A DNA stretch of 6,774 bases, taken from an uncultured Eubacteriales bacterium (GTDB lineage Bacteria > Bacillota > Clostridia > Christensenellales > Borkfalkiaceae). The translations under genes were made by a program, and so were the position numbers. Below are positions 5,738-6,774 of this stretch, one piece after another; the first letter of the stretch is position 1; every line of letters begins with the position of its first letter. The stretch is taken from positions 1 to 6,774 of the forward strand of contig UQZE01000114.1 of assembly GCA_900545325.1 (NCBI GenBank), given 5' to 3'. Under the pieces are notes generated by a model. The model saw only the letters and a list, made by a program, of their open reading frames with translations, was not told the origin of the DNA and did not search any database.

Positions 5738-6642
5738 GACGTCCCCCTTAATTTAAGCGTTGAGATCGAATACCGCAGGGCGGAGGGCGTTTCTTCTTCG
5801 GCGCCGGCCGGCGGATCGGGCTCGGCCGTCCCCTCCACGACGATGCGCGCAATGGAATTATATCGGTCTTTGCGAATTTTCTTTTTGGAAAGCAGCGTTC
5901 CGTTTTCCGCAAAAAACAGCGCGTACCCTTCGCTTTTCACGCCGTCCTTGCCGTAACCGACCACGAGCCTTTCTCCCTTTTTCAGTTCGGGAAATTCCCC
6001 TTTTTCGTCCACGATGAGCGTTTCTTCGGGCGCGAACGTCTCCACCACGCGGCTTTCCAGCACGACGCGTCCTTTCAGTTTTTCACCGTATATGCGCACC
6101 GTCAGTTTGTTTCCGTCCGCGCTCGTTTTCAGATACATGGGATTTTTCGTATCGTTCACGAACTTCAGATCGGCGGTGTAGTAGCTCACCATCGCGTCGA
6201 AGCTCGGCTTCACATAGCTCACCTGCAGGCTGTGCGGATGACATTCCGTAATCCGCAATCCCGCGAGTAGCGCGGCGTTGTAGAGCGTTGTCGAAACCTG
6301 GCACACGCCCCCGCCGACGCCCTCCACGAATTCGCCGCCGACGATGATCTTCGCCTCCTTGTATCCCCGCGCCTTCGTGCGTTCCCCCACGCGGCGGTTA
6401 AAGGAAAATTCCTCGCCGGGCGCGACGAGCGCGTCGCTCAGCGACTTAGCCGCCAGCGCCACGTTGTGTTTTCTGTCCGCGGCGGACTTGGAATAGTCCG
6501 TGGTAAATTCCGCGCGCAGCACGAGCGGCTGCGGATCCAGCCCGTAAAAGGGCATGGCCGCCGCCCGCAGGGGCGCGGAAAACGAACATGCGGATAAAAT
6601 TATAAAAGCGCAAAAAGCGCAGACCGCGGCACATTTCTTCAT
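5734..6642 (-). CDS. VanW-domain lipoprotein with C-terminal G5-like domain
   Basis: A 302-residue exported protein. Residues 1-19 are a lipoprotein signal: basic MKK start, hydrophobic core and lipobox LSAC with C19 as the lipidated residue. The VanW domain spans about 79-186, including FSFNRRVGERTKARGY (79-94) and the family core GVGGGVCQVSTTLYNAAL (108-125) with C114. Residues about 198-272 (GERLVVGYGKDG, then ARIVVEGT) resemble a G5 domain, a module linked to cell-wall binding. The tail (273-302) looks disordered. VanW is named after a vancomycin-resistance accessory gene, but its biochemical role is unknown, and nothing here shows resistance: no vanA/vanH/vanX-type genes are present. It is the first gene of an operon with cls, overlapping it by 4 bases. 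The ATG has no Shine-Dalgarno sequence upstream (only TGTCAGCG), and an in-frame stop at 6663-6661 excludes an upstream ATG start. Confidence 0.9.
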   Translation of the reverse strand: MKKCAAVCAFCAFIILSACSFSAPLRAAAMPFYGLDPQPLVLRAEFTTDYSKSAADRKHNVALAAKSLSDALVAPGEEFSFNRRVGERTKARGYKEAKIIVGGEFVEGVGGGVCQVSTTLYNAALLAGLRITECHPHSLQVSYVKPSFDAMVSYYTADLKFVNDTKNPMYLKTSADGNKLTVRIYGEKLKGRVVLESRVVETFAPEETLIVDEKGEFPELKKGERLVVGYGKDGVKSEGYALFFAENGTLLSKKKIRKDRYNSIARIVVEGTAEPDPPAGAEEETPSALRYSISTLKLRGTS

Positions 6643-6648
6643 CGCTGA

Positions 6649-6677
6649 CAGTATGTTTAATTACCGCTTATTTATGC
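6649..6677 (-). promoter_or_regulatory. Possible sporulation-sigma (SigG-like) promoter for the VanW operon
   Basis: On the minus strand GCATA (6677-6673), 17 bases, then CATACTG (6655-6649) resembles the Bacillus sigma-G consensus. It would start transcription at or within a base or two of the VanW start codon (6642), giving a leaderless message, which fits the missing ribosome binding site. No good sigma-A promoter for this operon is visible in the window. The match is short and lies in AT-rich DNA, so chance is a real alternative. Confidence 0.25.
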
Positions 6678-6684
6678 GTAAATA
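6669..6684. promoter_or_regulatory. Imperfect palindrome upstream of the VanW gene
   Basis: TATTTATGCGTAAATA has 6-base inverted arms (TATTTA/TAAATA) around TGCG. It lies 27-42 bases upstream of the VanW start codon, overlapping the candidate -35 of the leftward promoter, so it could be a regulator site. Chance is plausible given the AT content. Confidence 0.25.
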
Positions 6685-6708
6685 TATAGAATAATTCCCG
6701 TTATTGAT

Positions 6709-6737
6709 TTTACTTTTCATAAAAATTATGGTATACT
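6709..6737 (+). promoter_or_regulatory. Rightward extended -10 promoter leaving the window
   Basis: -35 TTTACT (6709-6714), 17 bases, then -10 TATACT (6732-6737) preceded by TGG, giving an extended -10 motif (TGn, 6729-6731). Transcription would start near 6744 and run out of the window, implying a divergently transcribed gene to the right whose coding part is not included. Confidence 0.6.
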
Positions 6738-6744
6738 TGTACCA
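6729..6744. promoter_or_regulatory. Possible operator overlapping the rightward promoter
   Basis: TGGTATACTTGTACCA has 5-base inverted arms (TGGTA/TACCA) and covers the -10 box and start site of the rightward promoter, a standard position for repression. The sequence style recalls sites of GntR-family (HutC-type) regulators, but I cannot assign a protein. Confidence 0.4.
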
Positions 6745-6774
6745 GTTGGACGGAAGATATAAAATTTCAGGGAA

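Noticed and set aside
5734..6642. Vancomycin-resistance gene
   Set aside because: VanW domains are widespread outside resistance clusters and no ligase, dehydrogenase or dipeptidase of a van cluster is present.

Overview
The window looks like chromosomal DNA from a Gram-positive, clostridia-like Firmicute, probably an uncultured one; the genus cannot be read from the sequence. Reasons: promoters close to the sigma-A consensus (TTGACA or TTGCAT, 17 bases, TATAAT-like), AG-rich ribosome binding sites, U-tract terminators, a class II tRNA-Ser very like that of Bacillus, a VanW/G5 lipoprotein and a Firmicutes-type two-HKD cardiolipin synthase. Genes are GC-rich and the short intergenic regions are strongly AT-rich. 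There is no sign of phage, insertion sequences or CRISPR.

Layout. (1) 1-1167, plus strand: a LacI-family regulator with a strong promoter, converging on the next gene and sharing a bidirectional terminator with it. (2) 1170-4023, minus strand: a P2A-type (SERCA/PMR1-like) calcium-pump ATPase of 888 residues. Its only good promoter lies about 160 bases upstream of its start codon. The leader between them holds a possible 17-codon reading frame, a GC-rich stem and a complete intrinsic-terminator-like hairpin just before the pump's ribosome binding site. (3) 4038-4239, minus strand: tRNA-Ser(GCU) with its own consensus promoter and terminator. (4) 4251-4320: two inverted repeats in the gap between the tRNA promoter and the next operon. 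(5) 4346-6642, minus strand: a two-gene operon of a VanW-domain lipoprotein and a cardiolipin synthase, coupled by an ATGA overlap. (6) 6643-6774: a regulatory region with an extended -10 promoter firing rightward out of the window, a possible operator on it, and weak leftward signals for the VanW operon.

How the parts may work together. The most interesting element is the ATPase leader. Promoter, short reading frame, terminator and pump are arranged as in transcription attenuation, and by analogy with enterobacterial mgtL-mgtA the signal could be a divalent cation. This is inference; I did not recognise the leader as a known riboswitch class. The VanW-cls pair is a cell-envelope operon, with one lipoprotein outside the membrane and one phospholipid-synthesising enzyme in it. 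The target of the LacI-type regulator is not visible, although a small inverted repeat in its own promoter would allow autoregulation.
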